This document shows positions 1-8,947 of a stretch of 64,000 bases of DNA, piece after piece. The notes beneath the pieces are model-generated. The model searched no databases, was not told the DNA's origin, and worked only from the letters and a program-made list of their open reading frames with translations. Where the stretch lies: assembly GCF_014138435.1 (NCBI RefSeq), contig NZ_JACJIM010000006.1, forward strand, positions 310,001 through 374,000, read 5' to 3'. Positions within the stretch are counted from its first letter, which is position 1. Every line of letters begins with the position of its first letter. Origin of the DNA: Methylobacterium fujisawaense. Lineage in GTDB: Bacteria > Pseudomonadota > Alphaproteobacteria > Rhizobiales > Beijerinckiaceae. Both the position numbers and the translations under genes were made by a program.

Positions 1-188
1 CCTGCGCCCGTTCAGGCTCCCGGTGCCTGCGTAAGATCGCCGGTATTCTGCACCCGACATCCCGTCGCGCCGTCCTGCAAAGCGCAAAGACGAACGGGAT
101 TCTCTTGGGGACCGTAGCTCAAGAGGCCTAATTGCCTGACGATCCGGGCCCGCTAGGCTCGCGCCTCCGCAACCTGTCGGAGTGGATC

Positions 189-1148
189 GTGAAAGCGCTG
201 AAGCCGGTCTGGATCCTGCTGGCCCTCGCCTGTGCGGCATCCGGAATCCCGGCCGATCCTGCGAGCGCGCAGGACACGGTGTCCGGGCCGGCTGCGTCCA
301 TCCTGGAGGCCGTTCCCGTCTCGAACGCGCCGCTCGGCGGCTTTCCCTACTTCGCGCTCCCCGACGGCTACCAGCCGCTGAACCCGCCCGAGACCCGCGC
401 TTTCGGGCATTTCCTGTTCTGGACCGGCACGGCGCTCCACGAGGTCGAGGGCAAGGTCTTCCTGTCCCTCATCGGCACCAAGGACGGCAAGACCTACGCA
501 TCCTATGAGCTGAAGAAGAATATCGAGGCCGTGCTGACACAGGCCGGCGGCCGGAAGATCGCCGACAGCAGGATCCCCGCCACCCTCACGGAGACGCTGC
601 CCGAGGACATCCGGATCGGGATGTATGAGGGCCTGGGCAATGTCTACAACGAGCCGGTGCAGACCTGGGTGATCCGCCGGCCGGACCGGCAGATCTGGGT
701 CCATTTCGTGCCCGGCAGCAACAACGCGGCCTGGACCATCCTGGAGACCAAGCCGTTTCTCCAGACCGCCGCCCTCCTGCCCGCCGAGCAGCTGAAGCAG
801 GACCTCGACACGACGGGAAAGGCGGTGATCCAGGTCAACTTCGCCACCGACAGGACCGAGATCCTGCCGGCCTCCGCCCCGCAGATCGACGCGGTGGCGG
901 GCCTGCTGCGGACGAATCCCGGCCTGCGGCTCGCGATCAACGGCCATACCGACGAGACCGGAGCCGCCGCGCACAACCAGGCCTTGTCCGACGGCCGTGC
1001 CAAGTCGGTCATGGCGAAGCTCGTCGCCGCCGGCGTCGCGAGGGATCGGCTGAAGGCCAGGGGCTTCGGGGCGTCCAGCCCGGTCGCCGCCAACGACAGC
1101 GCGGAGGGACGGGCGAAGAACCGGCGCGTCGAGCTGGTCAGGTTCTGA
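189..1148 (+). CDS. OmpA-family outer membrane/periplasmic protein
   Basis: A 319-residue exported protein. The C-terminal ~105 residues are an OmpA-like peptidoglycan-binding domain, shown by INGHTDETGAAAHNQALSDG, then GRAKSVMAKL and the closing GRAKNRRVEL. Proteins of this type hold the outer membrane to peptidoglycan. The N-terminal ~210 residues match no domain I recognise. I chose the GTG at 189 because a GGAG lies six bases upstream and the product then opens with a clean signal peptide (KALKPVWILLALACAASG). A TTG at 132 in the same frame would add 19 residues that look unlike a signal peptide. The domain call is secure; the start is likely. The gene stands alone upstream of fhs. Confidence 0.85.
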   Translation: MKALKPVWILLALACAASGIPADPASAQDTVSGPAASILEAVPVSNAPLGGFPYFALPDGYQPLNPPETRAFGHFLFWTGTALHEVEGKVFLSLIGTKDGKTYASYELKKNIEAVLTQAGGRKIADSRIPATLTETLPEDIRIGMYEGLGNVYNEPVQTWVIRRPDRQIWVHFVPGSNNAAWTILETKPFLQTAALLPAEQLKQDLDTTGKAVIQVNFATDRTEILPASAPQIDAVAGLLRTNPGLRLAINGHTDETGAAAHNQALSDGRAKSVMAKLVAAGVARDRLKARGFGASSPVAANDSAEGRAKNRRVELVRF

Positions 1149-1406
1149 GGGCAGAGGCGCCGATGGCAGGCCTCGACCGGGCGTCTCGCTGGTCCGGACC
1201 CGCTCCGTGCGTCGGAGCTGGGGACGTCGGGGGCGACAAGAGTATTTTGTCCGCCATATCATAAAAATCGACGCGCATTTTCCCGGGCTTTGACGCACAG
1301 TGCGCAGCCGTTCGCGGGCGGCCAAGCCGCAGCCCGCACGGCAGGAGATTCGCACGGCAAGAGCCGGCGGGCGGGCATCGCGCCCGCGAGTCAGGGAGGA
1401 AGGCCC

Positions 1407-3080
1407 ATGCCGTCAGATATCGAGATCGCCCGCGCCGCGACCCTGAAGCCGATCGCGCAGGTCGCCGAGAAGCTCGGCATCCCGGATGACGCGCTCCACA
1501 ATTACGGCAAGCACATCGCCAAGATCGACCACGGCTACATCGCCGGGCTGGAGAGCCGGAAGCCCGGCAAGCTCGTGCTGGTCACGGCGATCTCCCCGAC
1601 GCCCGCGGGCGAGGGCAAGACCACCACCACGGTGGGCCTGGGCGACGCCCTGAACCGCATCGGCGAGAAGACCATGATCTGCCTGCGCGAGCCGTCGCTC
1701 GGGCCGTGCTTCGGCATGAAGGGCGGCGCCGCCGGCGGCGGCAAGGCCCAGGTCGTGCCGATGGAGCAGATCAACCTGCACTTCACCGGCGACTTCCACG
1801 CCATCACGTCGGCCCACAGCCTCGCGGCCGCGCTGATCGACAACCACGTCTACTGGGCGAACGAGCTCAACATCGACGTGCGCCGCATCCACTGGCGCCG
1901 CGTCGTCGACATGAACGACCGGGCTTTGCGCCAGATCACCCAGTCGCTCGGCGGCGTCGCCAACGGCTTCCCCCGGGAGGACGGGTTCGACATCACGGTG
2001 GCCTCCGAGGTGATGGCGGTGTTCTGCCTCGCCAAGGACCTCGCCGACCTGGAGGAGCGCCTCGGCCGGATCGTGATCGCCGAGACCCGCGACCGCAAGC
2101 TCGTCACCCTCAAGGACGTGAAGGCCACCGGCGCCATGACGGTGCTGCTCAAGGACGCCCTGCAGCCCAACCTCGTGCAGACGCTCGAGGGCAACCCGGC
2201 GCTGATCCATGGCGGCCCCTTCGCCAACATCGCCCATGGTTGCAACTCGGTGATCGCCACACGGGCCGGCCTTCGGCTCGCCGACTACACGGTGACGGAG
2301 GCCGGGTTCGGCGCCGATCTCGGCGCCGAGAAGTTCCTCGACATCAAGTGCCGGCAGGCGGGGCTGACCCCCTCGGCCGTGGTGGTGGTGGCGACCATCC
2401 GCGCCCTCAAGATGCATGGCGGCGTCGACAAGAAGAACCTCGGGGCCGAGAACATCGACGCCCTGGAGAAGGGCTTCGCCAACCTCGCCCGGCACGTGAC
2501 CAACCTGCGCGGCTTCGGCCTGCCGGTGGTGGTCGGCGTCAACCACTTCTACGCCGACACCGATGCCGAGCACGCCAAGCTCAAGGAACTGTGCCGCGAG
2601 CGGCTCGACGTCGAGGCGATCACCTGCCGCCACTGGGCGGAGGGCGGGGCCGGGGCCGAGGAGCTGGCCCGCGCGGTGGTGAAGCTCTCCGAGGCCGAGC
2701 CGGCGCCGATCCGCCACGCCTACGAGACGGAGAGCCGCCTCTCCGACAAGATCCGGGCGATCGCCACCAAGCTGTACGGGGCCGCCGACATCCAGATCGA
2801 GACGAAGGCTCAGGCCAAGCTCGCCACCTTCGAGAAGGACGGCTACGGAAACCTGCCGATCTGCATGGCCAAGACCCAGTACTCGTTCTCCACCGACCCG
2901 ACCCTGATGGGCGCCCCCGAGGGCCACATCGTGGGCGTGCGCGACGTCCGGCTCTCGGCCGGCGCCGGCTTCGTGGTGGCGATCTGCGGGGAGATCATGA
3001 CCATGCCGGGCCTGCCCCGGGTGCCCGCCGCCGACACAATCCGGCTGGACGCCAACGGGCAGATCGACGGGCTGTTCTGA
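1407..3080 (+). CDS. fhs: Formate-tetrahydrofolate ligase
   Basis: Joins formate to tetrahydrofolate with ATP, giving 10-formyl-THF; cytoplasmic. In methylotrophs (where it is called FtfL) it is the entry of formate carbon into assimilation through the serine cycle. The 557-residue product is the usual family length. It has the P-loop TPAGEGKTTTT at residues 65-75 and family blocks such as CLREPSLGPCFGMKGGAAGG. The ATG at 1407 has a strong AGGGAGGA six bases upstream. The frame stays open upstream to about 1290, but that extension is low-complexity and unlike the family. The gene is single, with about 260 bases of leader region before it. Confidence 0.97.
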   Translation: MPSDIEIARAATLKPIAQVAEKLGIPDDALHNYGKHIAKIDHGYIAGLESRKPGKLVLVTAISPTPAGEGKTTTTVGLGDALNRIGEKTMICLREPSLGPCFGMKGGAAGGGKAQVVPMEQINLHFTGDFHAITSAHSLAAALIDNHVYWANELNIDVRRIHWRRVVDMNDRALRQITQSLGGVANGFPREDGFDITVASEVMAVFCLAKDLADLEERLGRIVIAETRDRKLVTLKDVKATGAMTVLLKDALQPNLVQTLEGNPALIHGGPFANIAHGCNSVIATRAGLRLADYTVTEAGFGADLGAEKFLDIKCRQAGLTPSAVVVVATIRALKMHGGVDKKNLGAENIDALEKGFANLARHVTNLRGFGLPVVVGVNHFYADTDAEHAKLKELCRERLDVEAITCRHWAEGGAGAEELARAVVKLSEAEPAPIRHAYETESRLSDKIRAIATKLYGAADIQIETKAQAKLATFEKDGYGNLPICMAKTQYSFSTDPTLMGAPEGHIVGVRDVRLSAGAGFVVAICGEIMTMPGLPRVPAADTIRLDANGQIDGLF

Positions 3081-3113
3081 GGATCACGCGCGGGGCGGGT
3101 CAGGGCTCGCCCT

Positions 3114-4481
3114 CTACACCGCTCCGAACAGGTCCACCGCCAGCCGGGAATGCGCCTCGCGCAGCATCCCGGTATCGACCCCGAGCGGCTGGCCGTCGAT
3201 CACCCGCCAGCGGCCCGCCACCATCACCCGGTCGGCCCGGGTGGCGCCGCACAGGACCAGAGCCGCCAGCGGGTCGTGGGCGCCGGAGAAGCGCAGCTCG
3301 TCCAGGGCGAACAGGGCGAGGTCCGCCTCCCGGCCCGGCTCGATCCGGCCGATATCGGTGCGGCCGAGGCAGGCGGCCGAGCCCTCGGTGGCCCAGCGCA
3401 GGGCGTCGAGATGCGTCACGGCCTCCGCCCCGTAGGTGAGCCGGTTGATCATCAGGGCGTGGCGCACGCCCTCCATCAGGTTCGAGCTGTCGTTCGAGGC
3501 CGAGCCGTCGACGCCGAGGCCCACGGGCGAGCCCGCCGCCTCCAGCTCGCAGGTGCGGCAGCGGCCCGAGGCCAGGGTCATGTTCGAGGTCGGGCAGTGG
3601 CAGACGCCGACCCCGGCCTTGCCGAGCCGGGCGACCTCGGCATCGGTGAAGTGGATGCCGTGGGCGAGCCAGACCCGGTCGTTCAGCCAGCCGACCTCCT
3701 CGAGGTACTCCACCGGCCGGCAACCGAACATCTGCTGGCAATAGGCGTCCTCGTCCAGCGTCTCGCCGAGATGGGTGTGCAGCCGGCTCCCGTGCCGGGC
3801 GGCGAGCGCCGCGCTCTCGCGCATCAGACGCCGGGTCACCGCGAAGGGCGAGCAGGGGGCGAGCGCGACCTGCACCATCGCGCCGGGGGCGGGGTCGTGG
3901 AACAGGTTCAGCACCCGCTCGCAATCCGAAAGAATCGTGTCGTCGTCCTGGGTCAGGCTCTCGGGCGGCAGCCCGCCCTCCCGGTCGGACAGGCTCATGG
4001 AGCCGCGGGTGATCGCGGCCCGGATCCCGAGGGCCCGGGCCTCCGCGACCTGGACGTCCATCGAATCCTCCAGCCCCTTCGGGAACAGGTAGTGATGGTC
4101 GCCCGCCGTGGTGCAGCCCGAGAGCAACAGCTCGGTGAAGGCCACCTGCGTGGCGAGCCGGAACGCCTCCGGGGTGATCCGCCCCCAGACCGTGTAGAGC
4201 GCCTTCAGCCAGGGAAAGAGCGGCTTGTTGATCGCCAGCGGGTGGGCGCGGGTCAGCGTCTGGAAGGCGTGGTGATGGGTGTTGATCAGCCCCGGGATGA
4301 CCACGTGGCGCGAGGCGTCGAAGGTCTCGTCCACGGGCGCGGCGGGTTTCGCGCCCGCCGCCACGCATTCGACGATCCGGGTGCCCGCCACGACGATCCC
4401 GCCCCCGGCGCCCTCGGCCAGGATGGCGCGCGGATCGCGGATCCAGAGGCGTCCCGGTCCCGGTTCAGCTGCCTCGTCCAT
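3114..4481 (-). CDS. Amidohydrolase, 8-oxoguanine deaminase / AtzB-like
   Basis: A 455-residue metal-dependent hydrolase of the COG0402 (TrzA/AtzB/guanine deaminase) group, which deaminates or dechlorinates N-heterocycles. Metal ligands are visible: HxH in GLINTHHHAFQTL (His69, His71), His in LHTHLGET, His in LAHGIHF, and Asp in LGVDGSASND. The pattern THHHAFQTLTRA followed by a long FPWLKALY segment resembles 8-oxoguanine deaminases, so purine salvage or damaged-base catabolism is the best guess. Substrate cannot be settled from sequence. It converges on fhs with 33 bases between the stops. The next gene upstream is the divergent MarR regulator. Confidence 0.75.
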   Translation of the reverse strand: MDEAAEPGPGRLWIRDPRAILAEGAGGGIVVAGTRIVECVAAGAKPAAPVDETFDASRHVVIPGLINTHHHAFQTLTRAHPLAINKPLFPWLKALYTVWGRITPEAFRLATQVAFTELLLSGCTTAGDHHYLFPKGLEDSMDVQVAEARALGIRAAITRGSMSLSDREGGLPPESLTQDDDTILSDCERVLNLFHDPAPGAMVQVALAPCSPFAVTRRLMRESAALAARHGSRLHTHLGETLDEDAYCQQMFGCRPVEYLEEVGWLNDRVWLAHGIHFTDAEVARLGKAGVGVCHCPTSNMTLASGRCRTCELEAAGSPVGLGVDGSASNDSSNLMEGVRHALMINRLTYGAEAVTHLDALRWATEGSAACLGRTDIGRIEPGREADLALFALDELRFSGAHDPLAALVLCGATRADRVMVAGRWRVIDGQPLGVDTGMLREAHSRLAVDLFGAV

Positions 4482-4621
4482 GTCCGTCCGCTCCCGTCGA
4501 TCGAGGATCCTGCGTAGCGGAGGGGCCGGACCGGCGGCAATCCCGCTTGAGGATCGCCGCCGGCCGGCGCCCCGGCCGGCCCGGTCAGGGTTGACGGGCC
4601 CGGGCCGCCTTGAGAAACGTC

Positions 4622-5215
4622 ATGGGGACTGACCTATCACCCGTTGGGAGCGGCCGCGCCGTGACACGGACAGCCCCGCGCGAGGCGATCTTCGCGGCGA
4701 AACCCGTCCCGGGCGCCGCGCCGGCCGCCCTCGGCAGCGACGACCTGATCGAGCTTCTGTTCTTCGCCTACCGGGATTTCGTGGGCGATCCCGACCGGAT
4801 CCTGGCCGCCTACGGCTTCGGCCGGGCCCACCACCGGGTGCTGCACTTCGTCGACCGCTATCCCGGCCTGACCATCGCCGAACTCCTCGACATCCTGCGC
4901 ATCACCAAGCAGAGCCTGAACCGGGTGCTCAAGGACCTGATCGGGCAGGGCTACGTCGCGCAGAAGCCCGGTTCCAGCGACCGGCGCCAGCGCCTCCTCT
5001 ACTGCACCGAGGCCGGCGCCCGTCTCGCGGCCGACCTCACGCGGGTCCAGGCCCGCCGCCTCGCCCGGGCGCTCGCGGCGCCGGATGCCCGGGGCTCCCC
5101 GGAGGATTTCCTGATGGCGATGATCGAGCCGGAGGACCGCCCGGCGGTCCAGCGCCTGATGGCGCGGCGCGGGGGCGGGAGCGACGGGCGCGTCGCCGGG
5201 GAGGAGTGCGCGTGA
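4622..5215 (+). CDS. MarR-family regulator (PetP-like), coupled to a response regulator
   Basis: Winged-helix DNA-binding protein of 197 residues. The HTH segment LTIAELLDILRITKQSLNRV is followed by the wing signature SSDRRQRLLYCTEAG typical of MarR. Its stop overlaps the start of the following OmpR-type regulator (GTGA), so the two are translationally coupled. A MarR plus OmpR pair is the arrangement of petP-petR in Rhodobacter and is conserved in many alphaproteobacteria; orthology is inferred from order and family only. The start is uncertain: the ATG at 4622 has only a weak purine stretch, and a TTG 12 bases upstream is possible. Confidence 0.85.
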   Translation: MGTDLSPVGSGRAVTRTAPREAIFAAKPVPGAAPAALGSDDLIELLFFAYRDFVGDPDRILAAYGFGRAHHRVLHFVDRYPGLTIAELLDILRITKQSLNRVLKDLIGQGYVAQKPGSSDRRQRLLYCTEAGARLAADLTRVQARRLARALAAPDARGSPEDFLMAMIEPEDRPAVQRLMARRGGGSDGRVAGEECA

Positions 5216-5919
5216 GCAATGCCGCCCGGGCCGACCTGCCCGACGAGGCGCCCCACGTCCTCGTGGTCGACGACGACCGCCGGCTGCGCGAATTGCTCGC
5301 CCGCTACCTCACCGACCAGGGCTTCCGGGTCACCGCAGCGGCGAGCGCCGCGGAGGCCCGGGCCCGGGCCCAGAGCGTCGTGTTCGACGCCATGGTCCTC
5401 GACGTGATGATGCCCGGCGAGAACGGCTTCGACTACGCCCGCAGCGTGCGCGAGACGTCGCGGGTGCCGATCCTGATGCTCACCGCCCGCTCCAACCCGA
5501 ACGACCGGGTGATGGGGCTGGAGATCGGCGCGGACGATTACCTGCCCAAGCCCTTCGAGCCGCGGGAGCTGACGCTGCGGCTCAACAACATCATCAAGCG
5601 CAGCGCGCGGCCCCGCGCGGCGGCCGCCGAGGCGGTGACCTTCGGGCCGTTCGCGTTCCGGGTCGACCGGGGCGAGCTGCGCCGGGACGACGAGCTGATC
5701 CGCATCACCGAGCGCGAGCGCGAGATCCTGACGATCCTGGCGATGGCGGGCGGCGCCAATGTCGAGCGCGAGCAGCTCGCCGGCCCGGGCGGGGCCGCGG
5801 CGGAGCGCACCGTCGACGTGCAGATCAACCGCCTGCGCCGCAAGACCGAGGTCGACCCCGCCAATCCGGTCTTCCTGCAGACCGTGCGGGGCGTCGGCTA
5901 CCGGCTCGCGGTGGATTGA
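5212..5919 (+). CDS. OmpR-family response regulator (PetR-like)
   Basis: A 235-residue two-component response regulator. The receiver domain (about residues 15-125) has the acidic pair Asp20/Asp21, phospho-acceptor Asp64 in MVLDVMMPG, Thr91 and Lys113 in YLPKPFEP, so it looks phosphorylatable. The C-terminal winged helix (about 135-233) ends in the usual RTVDVQINRLRRK and QTVRGVGYRL. The GTG at 5212 is preferred because GAGGAG sits five bases upstream. No histidine kinase gene lies nearby. In Rhodobacter the PetP-PetR pair precedes the cytochrome bc1 genes, but here the next genes are unrelated. Confidence 0.9.
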   Translation: MSNAARADLPDEAPHVLVVDDDRRLRELLARYLTDQGFRVTAAASAAEARARAQSVVFDAMVLDVMMPGENGFDYARSVRETSRVPILMLTARSNPNDRVMGLEIGADDYLPKPFEPRELTLRLNNIIKRSARPRAAAAEAVTFGPFAFRVDRGELRRDDELIRITEREREILTILAMAGGANVEREQLAGPGGAAAERTVDVQINRLRRKTEVDPANPVFLQTVRGVGYRLAVD

Positions 5920-5935
5920 GCCGGAACCGGGCGGC

Positions 5936-6172
5936 TCAGACCACCCGCGGCTCGTCGCGCTTCAGCTTGAGGGCCTTGGCGATCCGGGTGGACAGGCTGC
6001 CCACGACGGCGAGGGTGGCCGACGGGTCGACCAGAGGGCGGACGGCCTCCAGCGCCTCCGCGGCGCTGGGCTTCATCACCGCGTAGACCGTGGCGCCGGA
6101 TGCCGGGCTGGAGCCCTGCACGGTGACGGAGACGAGGAAGGTCGTGTGGCGTCGCCGCAGGCGTCCAGGCAT
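5936..6172 (-). CDS. Small conserved-looking hypothetical protein
   Basis: A 78-residue protein with no domain I recognise. The middle is a plausible globular alpha/beta sequence (LVSVTVQGSSPASGATVYAV), and the C-terminus is basic (KALKLKRDEPRVV). It converges on the response regulator with 16 bases between stops. The opposite strand codes nothing coherent here and the third-position bias favours this frame, so I believe it is a gene. The upstream start signal is poor. Confidence 0.5.
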   Translation of the reverse strand: MPGRLRRRHTTFLVSVTVQGSSPASGATVYAVMKPSAAEALEAVRPLVDPSATLAVVGSLSTRIAKALKLKRDEPRVV

Positions 6173-6274
6173 GGCTCAGCATTTGGCATGTCGGCTAACC
6201 ATCACCAATGCCAGAGTCCCGGAGCCGGCCCGGGAAACGACACGATCCTGGCACGATAACCCGTGCCGGGTCTT

Positions 6275-7105
6275 TCAGATCAGGGCAAGGTCGATGCCGG
6301 GAAGCCGCAGCCCGTCGAGCCGCGTGCTCCAGTGCTGGCCGGAGGCGACCGGAAGCGCGTCCGTCAGCGTGCCGGTTGTGACGACCGTGCCGGCTGCGAG
6401 CGGCGGGGCGACCGGATCGTTAGCCAGCGCATCGACCAAGTGCGCGAGGGCGGCGAGCGGTCCCGTCCCGAGGACGCTGCGGCCGCCGCCCCGGTCGGCG
6501 ACGGCGCCGTCCCGCAGCAGGTCGACGGTGAAGCCCGCGAGGTCGCCGATCCAGGCGCGCCGCGCGGCCGCCGGAACCGGCACCCGCTCGCCCACCACCA
6601 GCAACCCGTGCAGCCCGAAGGCCGCCACGGTGTCGGGCGCCGCGAAGCGCCAGCCCGGATAGAGCGACTGCACGATCTCGAAGCCGCTCGCGGCCCAGTC
6701 GAGGCAGGCGATCAGCGCCTCGGCATCCATGCCGGGTTCCGGCGCGCGTGCCAGACCGAACACGATCTCCGGCTCGATCCGGGGCTCGACGAAGGCCGCG
6801 AGGGGCACCGGTCCGCCCAGGGCGGCCCGGTCGCGCAGGGTCGTGTCGTAGACATGCCCCCAGATCGGCGCCCGGACGCCGTACCGCTCCCACAGGGTCG
6901 TGTTGGTGAAGCCGATCTTGTAGCCGACATTCCGCTCGCCGCGCCCGGCACGCAGGCTCCGGATCGCCTCGGCGACCCGGTAGGCCGCCGGCAGGTCGAA
7001 GGTCGGATCCCAGCCGGTCAGCGGTGCGATGGGGCGGCGATGCTCGTGCGCGGCCAGGATGGTGCGCGCGTGGGCCGCGGCGGATATCGGCTCGGTCATC
7101 GGCAA
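6275..7105 (-). CDS. 2-keto-4-pentenoate hydratase-like protein (FAH superfamily)
   Basis: A 276-residue member of the MhpD/hydratase branch of the fumarylacetoacetate hydrolase fold, enzymes that add water to 2-hydroxypenta-2,4-dienoate in meta-cleavage of aromatics or decarboxylate oxalocrotonate. Family signs are GYKIGFTN (residues ~60-67), EPEIVFGL with its metal-binding acidic residues, and GFEIVQSLYPGWRF. No other aromatic-degradation genes are nearby, so it may act in a broader keto-acid role. Residues 1-3 (MPM) offer two near-equivalent starts, at 7105 and 7099. It is followed 22 bases upstream by the VOC gene on the same strand, possibly co-transcribed. Confidence 0.85.
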   Translation of the reverse strand: MPMTEPISAAAHARTILAAHEHRRPIAPLTGWDPTFDLPAAYRVAEAIRSLRAGRGERNVGYKIGFTNTTLWERYGVRAPIWGHVYDTTLRDRAALGGPVPLAAFVEPRIEPEIVFGLARAPEPGMDAEALIACLDWAASGFEIVQSLYPGWRFAAPDTVAAFGLHGLLVVGERVPVPAAARRAWIGDLAGFTVDLLRDGAVADRGGGRSVLGTGPLAALAHLVDALANDPVAPPLAAGTVVTTGTLTDALPVASGQHWSTRLDGLRLPGIDLALI

Positions 7106-7127
7106 CAGGGTCCAGGCCGACGCGACG

Positions 7128-7658
7128 TCATCCGCGCCGGGCCGCCTCGATCGCGGCGACGTCGATCTTCCCCATGGTCATCATGGCCGTGAACGCGCGC
7201 CGGGCCTCCGCGCCGCCGGCCGCCAGCGCGGCGGTGAGCACGCGTGGCGTGATCTGCCACGCGATGCCCCAGCGATCCTTGCACCAGCCGCAGGCGCTCT
7301 CCTGCCCGCCATTGTCGACGATGGCGGTCCAGAGCCGGTCCGTCTCCGCCTGGTCGTCCGTGGCGATCTGGAACGAGAAGGCCTCGCTGTGCCGGAAGGC
7401 GGGACCGCCGTTCAGGCCGATGCACGGGATGCCGGCCACCGTGAACGCCACCGTCAGCACGTCCCCCGCCTTGCCCGACGGGTAATCGGCCGGTGCCCGG
7501 TAAACCGCGCCCATGGCGCTGTCCGGAAAGGTCGCGACGTAGAATCGGGCGGCCGCCTCGGCCTCCGTGTCGTACCAGAGGCAGATCGTGGCCTTGGGAA
7601 TTTCGCTCTCGCCGAGCGCGTTCCGGGCGTCCTGATCCTCGGCGACCACGCTGGCCAT
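7128..7658 (-). CDS. VOC/PhnB-like glyoxalase-fold protein
   Basis: A 176-residue protein of the PhnB/3-demethylubiquinone-methyltransferase-like branch of the vicinal oxygen chelate fold. Typical segments are ICLWYDTEAEAAARFYVATF, GGPAFRHSEAFSFQI, and CGWCKDRWGIAWQITP near residue 125. Members are small beta-alpha-beta proteins of mostly unknown substrate. The ATG at 7658 has GGGAGG eight bases upstream. An in-frame extension to 7745 exists but is low-quality sequence. It lies 22 bases from the hydratase-like gene on the same strand, so the two probably form an operon. Confidence 0.85.
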   Translation of the reverse strand: MASVVAEDQDARNALGESEIPKATICLWYDTEAEAAARFYVATFPDSAMGAVYRAPADYPSGKAGDVLTVAFTVAGIPCIGLNGGPAFRHSEAFSFQIATDDQAETDRLWTAIVDNGGQESACGWCKDRWGIAWQITPRVLTAALAAGGAEARRAFTAMMTMGKIDVAAIEAARRG

Positions 7659-7978
7659 TGCGGTGCCTCCCTTGCCGTTCCCGTGCCATGCCGACGGGCG
7701 GGCCTCGCCGCCGGCCGACAGGGGCCGCGGCACGCCCCCATACAACCATGAGAGGTCGACCCGGCAAAGACCGACACGCGGGACCGGCCGGTCGGGTTGG
7801 CCGCACGGATTTGCGTCGCCGCGCGATCGACCGCGCGGGGACCGTTTTGCCCGGCGCCGTGGAGGCCCGGCCGGGACGCGGGCCGATCATCGGCCGCGCG
7901 GGGCCCGCGAGCGGCCCCGCCTGGGAGATCCGCTAGGGCCACGCTGCCGACGGTGTCGGTGCGAGCGGGCGTCGCGGC
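7659..7978. other. Gap without a convincing gene
   Basis: About 320 bases between the start of the VOC gene and the end of the CsbD gene. Several frames are open because of the high GC, but none has a start signal or family resemblance. I see no clear terminator or repeat. Confidence 0.4.
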
Positions 7979-8308
7979 TCAGAGCTTGCTGACGAGCAAG
8001 CCCAGACCGAAGCCCGCGAGCCCGGCGACGAGCAAGGAAGCGTGGGGCCAGGCGACGGAGGTCTGGTGACCTTCCCACGCGTAGGCACGGCTCCGGTCAT
8101 AGGCCTCCGCGGCGTGGTCCGAGATCTCGTCGGCCGCGTGCCGGACCGCGTCCTTGGCCTGACCGTAGAGGTTCTCGGCGGTGCCCTGCGCTTCGCGGAG
8201 CCGGCCCTCGATCGCATCGCGGTTCGAACCGGCGAGGTCGCCGACCGAGCTCTGAACCGTGCCGCCGAACGCGCGCGCGGCCCCCGTGATCCTGTCCGTG
8301 TCGATCAT
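7979..8308 (-). CDS. CsbD-family stress protein with C-terminal membrane anchor
   Basis: A 109-residue protein. Residues ~18-58 form the CsbD-like helical repeat (VGDLAGSNRDAIEGRLREAQ, then ENLYGQAKDAV), and residues ~88-106 are one membrane segment (ASLLVAGLAGFGLGLLVSKL). CsbD proteins are abundant general-stress proteins of unknown biochemistry. The anchored form with an amphipathic helix resembles the YqjD/ElaB type. The ATG at 8308 has AAGGG upstream. The frame runs open for a further 180 codons, but that part is meaningless. A general-stress-response promoter lies 83 bases upstream of the start (separate entry). Confidence 0.8.
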   Translation of the reverse strand: MIDTDRITGAARAFGGTVQSSVGDLAGSNRDAIEGRLREAQGTAENLYGQAKDAVRHAADEISDHAAEAYDRSRAYAWEGHQTSVAWPHASLLVAGLAGFGLGLLVSKL

Positions 8309-8390
8309 CGCGCTGCCCTTCACATCCTGTCTCGGGCTGGCATCGGCTGCGGTCTCGCAAGCCAGACGCCCACCCTCTCGCGACGGGTGC

Positions 8391-8415
8391 AACGGCGGCC
8401 TCCTCCAAGCGTTCC
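8391..8415 (-). promoter_or_regulatory. Candidate EcfG general-stress promoter for csbD-like gene
   Basis: Read on the minus strand this is GGAAC, 16 bases, then CGTT, the consensus of EcfG/sigma-EcfG promoters in alphaproteobacteria. It lies about 83 bases upstream of the CsbD start and would give a leader of about 75 bases. CsbD genes are common members of this regulon, which supports the assignment. Confidence 0.6.
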
Positions 8416-8853
8416 AGGCGAGCGGTCCAGTCCAGCGGCTCCAGGCTTCCGCCACGGACCCTGGCCATTCCGGGATGGCGCGCTGTCCCGTCACGGTCGC
8501 GCGGAAGGCGATATCGGCTGAGCCGCACGCGACGTTGGCGCGGACGCCTTCAATCGGGACCCTGTGCGGATCGGCGGTTTGGTCGGAGGCGCGGACGTCG
8601 CCGCGACGGCGAAGGGCGTCGGAGGCCATCCGGTCGCCCGCGGACGCATCGGTGCCGGCGCCGACACGGTCGGCGAGACCGTCACGGGACTGGCCGGGTC
8701 TGGCCAGGACTGTCCGCTGGAACGCCCTCCGGGTCGGCTTGATGGGGGAGGCCCGGATCGACCCCGTGACGCTCAGCCCGGAGGGGGGCTGGCGTCCGGT
8801 CGTGGCCATGGACGGCGTCCCACGCGGCGGCATCGCCTTTTTCTCCGACGGCA
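8416..8853. other. Gap without a convincing gene
   Basis: Between the divergent CsbD and SDR genes (8309-8947) there are about 640 bases. Apart from the two promoters listed separately I see no gene here. Open frames on both strands have no start signals or recognisable protein. Confidence 0.4.
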
Positions 8854-8880
8854 TGTCACATCCCGCGTCGTCCCCTCGTC
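8854..8880 (+). promoter_or_regulatory. Candidate ECF41-type promoter (TGTCACA-N16-CGTC)
   Basis: TGTCACA at 8854-8860, a 16-base spacer, and CGTC at 8877-8880. As I recall it, this is the published target motif of ECF41 sigma factors, including the 16-base spacing. It lies about 68 bases before the first gene of the operon that encodes an ECF41 sigma factor, so autoregulation of 8948-11184 is the obvious reading. Confidence 0.75.
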
Positions 8881-8947
8881 TTGACGTCGAACGAGCGCCT
8901 CAGCGGCACCCCGCCGCGCCGCCCGGTTCACGCAGGAGACGCGCGTC

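Noticed and set aside
110..190. Possible tRNA-like sequence (gtagctcaagagg)
   Set aside because: No acceptor stem, anticodon arm or T-loop can be folded around it.
1149..1406. Riboswitch upstream of fhs
   Set aside because: No THF-riboswitch core or other known aptamer pattern is visible in this leader.
4611..4624. TTGA-GAAACG-TCAT before the MarR gene
   Set aside because: One arm is imperfect and it overlaps the gene start; not counted as an FNR-type site.
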